This document shows, in pieces, positions 5,604 to 7,132 of a stretch of 7,132 bases of DNA (positions are counted from its first letter, which is position 1; each line of letters opens with the position of its first letter). The notes under the pieces are model-generated. The model saw nothing but the letters and a program-made list of their open reading frames with translations. It was not told the DNA's origin and made no database searches. The DNA is from Treponema sp. (GTDB taxonomy: Bacteria; Spirochaetota; Spirochaetia; Treponematales; Breznakiellaceae). The translations under genes and the position numbers were made by a program. Location of the stretch: NCBI GenBank assembly GCA_031275515.1, contig JAISOQ010000287.1, forward strand, positions 1-7,132. Direction: 5' to 3'.

Positions 5604-7132
5604 TTACTCAAAGCCGAAAATATCGCCGACGTTGGGATAGTTATATCTCAGAATGTTCTCCGGTCCTGATGTAGTTGCTTTGCGGTAGGTAGAAAGAACC
5701 AAGACCGCATTATAGCTATTGCCTTTTGGGTCGTCAACACCGTAAATTGTGCCGCCAGTCTTTTCGAATTTACTGGGGGTAAATGAATCTCCAGCGCCGA
5801 TATATACTCCGCCACTCTCGTAAGTGGTTGTATTGCCCCAAATTTCCCCGCCGGTCATGATAAACGTACTACTATTAATTAAGTGTATCCCGCCGCCCTG
5901 GGTGCCTGCGGAATTGCCCGAAATTTCTCCGCCGGTCATGATGAACGTACTATCGTCTCGCACGAGTACCCCGCCAGCATACATAATACCCCTATTTATA
6001 GCTACCTCGTGGCTAGGGGTGATATTGTCCGAAATTTCTCCGCCATTCATGGTGAACGTACTACCGTCTAGCACGAATACCCCGCCGGCATAGAGGTCTC
6101 CGGAATTACCCGAAATTTCTCCGTCGTTCATGATGAACGTACTGTTGCCTCGCACGAGTACCCCGCCGGCATAGTTGGTTGCGTAATTGTCCGAGATTAC
6201 CCCGCCATTCATGATGAACGTGCTACTTTCTCCCACGCGTACCCCGCCGGCGTGGTTTGCGTTATTACCCGAGATTTCTCCGCCGTTCATGGTAAACGTA
6301 CTCCCCTCAGTCACGTTTACCCCTCTGATTTTAGGGTCCGTATTGCCGGTACCCGTCAGGATCAGGCCGCCCCCCAGAGTTACCCTGGCGTGCTGTAACA
6401 CTAACATGGTAGTCTCGCTCCCTATAGAAGCCTGGGCCTGTAACTTCCCGCCGGGCGTCCCCTCATCACTCAGGATTATGGGCGGGTAACGGTAACCTGC
6501 ACCATTTATGATAATCTGCTCCGCCACCGGTACCTCATCCAGAATAATAATTCCGCCGCTTACCTCTTTATCAGGGATTCCCTTATCCGGCCAGAAATCA
6601 TCTGCGGCATACAGAGCCGCCAGGTTTGTCAGAGCCTTCTTTACCGTCGCAAGGGGTTCCGCCTTTGTACCGGGGTTGTCATCATTCCCACCGGATGCTA
6701 CGGACGCTACGTAAAACTTCTTATACGGCACATCTCCCCATATCCAGTCTACCTCTTCACCGCCTGCCCCCGTGTTTATCTTGATAGGCCCACTCACCTT
6801 CCCATCTTTGAACAACACCACATATATGTCAAAATTGCCGTCCCCCTCAGGCAGAGTTACCGTCGCCTGGTGATTCTCCCCGGCGGGGAAGGCGCCCAAG
6901 CTCGCGGTATAGGCGGAAGGCGCGGGTGCGGAACCCGTCTCTCCAGGAACTACCGCATACCAGGCTTCCGCAGTCCCTTCATACCCCTCCGCAGTAAACT
7001 TTATTTGCGGCTCAGGTGATGACGAGGGGCCTACAAACGCCCCGTCCTTGATCACCAGTTTCCCCGGCGCCGGACTATCCGCCGCTATCCCGTACCGTAC
7101 CGCCCCGTTCCCGTTCGCCGCCCCCATCCCGG
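5604..7132 (-). CDS. Repeat-rich beta-helix surface-type protein, C-terminal part
   Basis: The frame stays open through the window edge. The ATG at 7127 gives 507 residues with no signal peptide and is probably internal, so the 5' end is missing; numbers below count from it. Residues about 22-120 look like an Ig/fibronectin-like beta domain ending in NFDIYVVLFKDGKVSGPIKI. At 138-165 a YVA...GGNDDNPGTKAEPLATV segment matches the entry motif of right-handed parallel beta-helix (pectate-lyase-like) proteins. Six tandem repeats, consensus STFIMNGGEISGN then AGGVxV, begin at 276, 302, 329, 356, 393 and 420. They are about 27 residues each, except the fourth, which has about ten extra residues. Degenerate turns flank them, and the protein ends in a non-repeat cap (about 460-507). 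Such proteins usually sit on the cell surface or are secreted, and may bind host or polysaccharide; none of this is shown here. No catalytic residues can be assigned. A strong terminator follows the stop. Confidence 0.8.
   Translation of the reverse strand, partial: GMGAANGNGAVRYGIAADSPAPGKLVIKDGAFVGPSSSPEPQIKFTAEGYEGTAEAWYAVVPGETGSAPAPSAYTASLGAFPAGENHQATVTLPEGDGNFDIYVVLFKDGKVSGPIKINTGAGGEEVDWIWGDVPYKKFYVASVASGGNDDNPGTKAEPLATVKKALTNLAALYAADDFWPDKGIPDKEVSGGIIILDEVPVAEQIIINGAGYRYPPIILSDEGTPGGKLQAQASIGSETTMLVLQHARVTLGGGLILTGTGNTDPKIRGVNVTEGSTFTMNGGEISGNNANHAGGVRVGESSTFIMNGGVISDNYATNYAGGVLVRGNSTFIMNDGEISGNSGDLYAGGVFVLDGSTFTMNGGEISDNITPSHEVAINRGIMYAGGVLVRDDSTFIMTGGEISGNSAGTQGGGIHLINSSTFIMTGGEIWGNTTTYESGGVYIGAGDSFTPSKFEKTGGTIYGVDDPKGNSYNAVLVLSTYRKATTSGPENILRYNYPNVGDIFGFE
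5787..6302 (-). repeat. Tandem ~81-bp coding repeats (six copies)
   Basis: DNA encoding residues 276-447 of the beta-helix protein. Units are 26, 27, 27, 37, 27 and 28 codons; recurrent blocks on the + strand read as CCGAAATTTCTCCGCC and ATGAACGTACTA variants. Similarity persists at the DNA level, including third positions, suggesting recent duplication or gene conversion. Copy number could change by slippage or recombination without breaking the frame, because units are multiples of three. Confidence 0.8.

Noticed and set aside
5787..6302. Regular repeats considered as a CRISPR array
   Set aside because: Units are ~81 bp, coding and degenerate, with no constant short repeat and unique spacers; the protein repeat explains them fully.
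5824..6489. Repetitive + strand open frames opposite the beta-helix repeats
   Set aside because: Their repeats (ISPPFMVNVLPS-like) are the antisense reading of the beta-helix repeats and have no independent support.
7125..7127. ATG near the right edge as the true start of the beta-helix gene
   Set aside because: The frame remains open to the window end, no signal peptide follows, and only five bases upstream are visible, so a start cannot be supported.

Overview
The window most resembles a chromosomal segment from a spirochaete of the Treponema group, probably a termite-gut type such as T. primitia or T. azotonutricium. This is inferred from three things: the style of the PilZ-domain protein, a long surface-type beta-helix protein with GGEISGN-like repeats, and moderate GC content (roughly 50-58% in genes, with AT-rich promoter-like stretches). 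No rRNA, tRNA, insertion sequence, integrase or CRISPR array is visible. The gene content is ordinary; most of the oddities lie in the intergenic DNA.

Left part, + strand (1-2258). A short AT-rich leader carries an 11-bp hairpin and a good sigma70-like promoter. It is followed by a two-gene unit: a PilZ-domain protein with both c-di-GMP-binding motifs intact and an Ala/Pro-rich tail, then, 8 nt later, a soluble TPR protein with a His/Asp cluster near its N-terminus. The spacing implies co-transcription, so a c-di-GMP receptor and a protein-protein interaction scaffold are probably made together.

Middle part, - strand (2326-5203). A full-length LonA-type ATP-dependent protease has every catalytic and nucleotide-binding motif visible, plus an extra low-complexity linker before the protease domain. 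It is followed 28 nt downstream by a 134-residue protein of unknown function that starts with GTG. These two genes converge on the PilZ-TPR unit.

Intergenic part (5204-5603). These 400 bp hold no convincing gene. They contain a dense set of inverted and tandem repeats just upstream of lon: two perfect dyads sharing the pattern GTTNCAAAA-N7-TTTTGNAAC, a 15-bp tandem duplication, and nested hairpins. They also contain a strong rho-independent terminator that closes the next gene.

Right part, - strand (5604-7132, cut by the window edge). This is the C-terminal part of a large, probably surface-exposed or secreted, right-handed beta-helix protein with at least six tandem repeats of about 27 residues. 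Its start lies outside the window. The terminator separates its transcript from lon.
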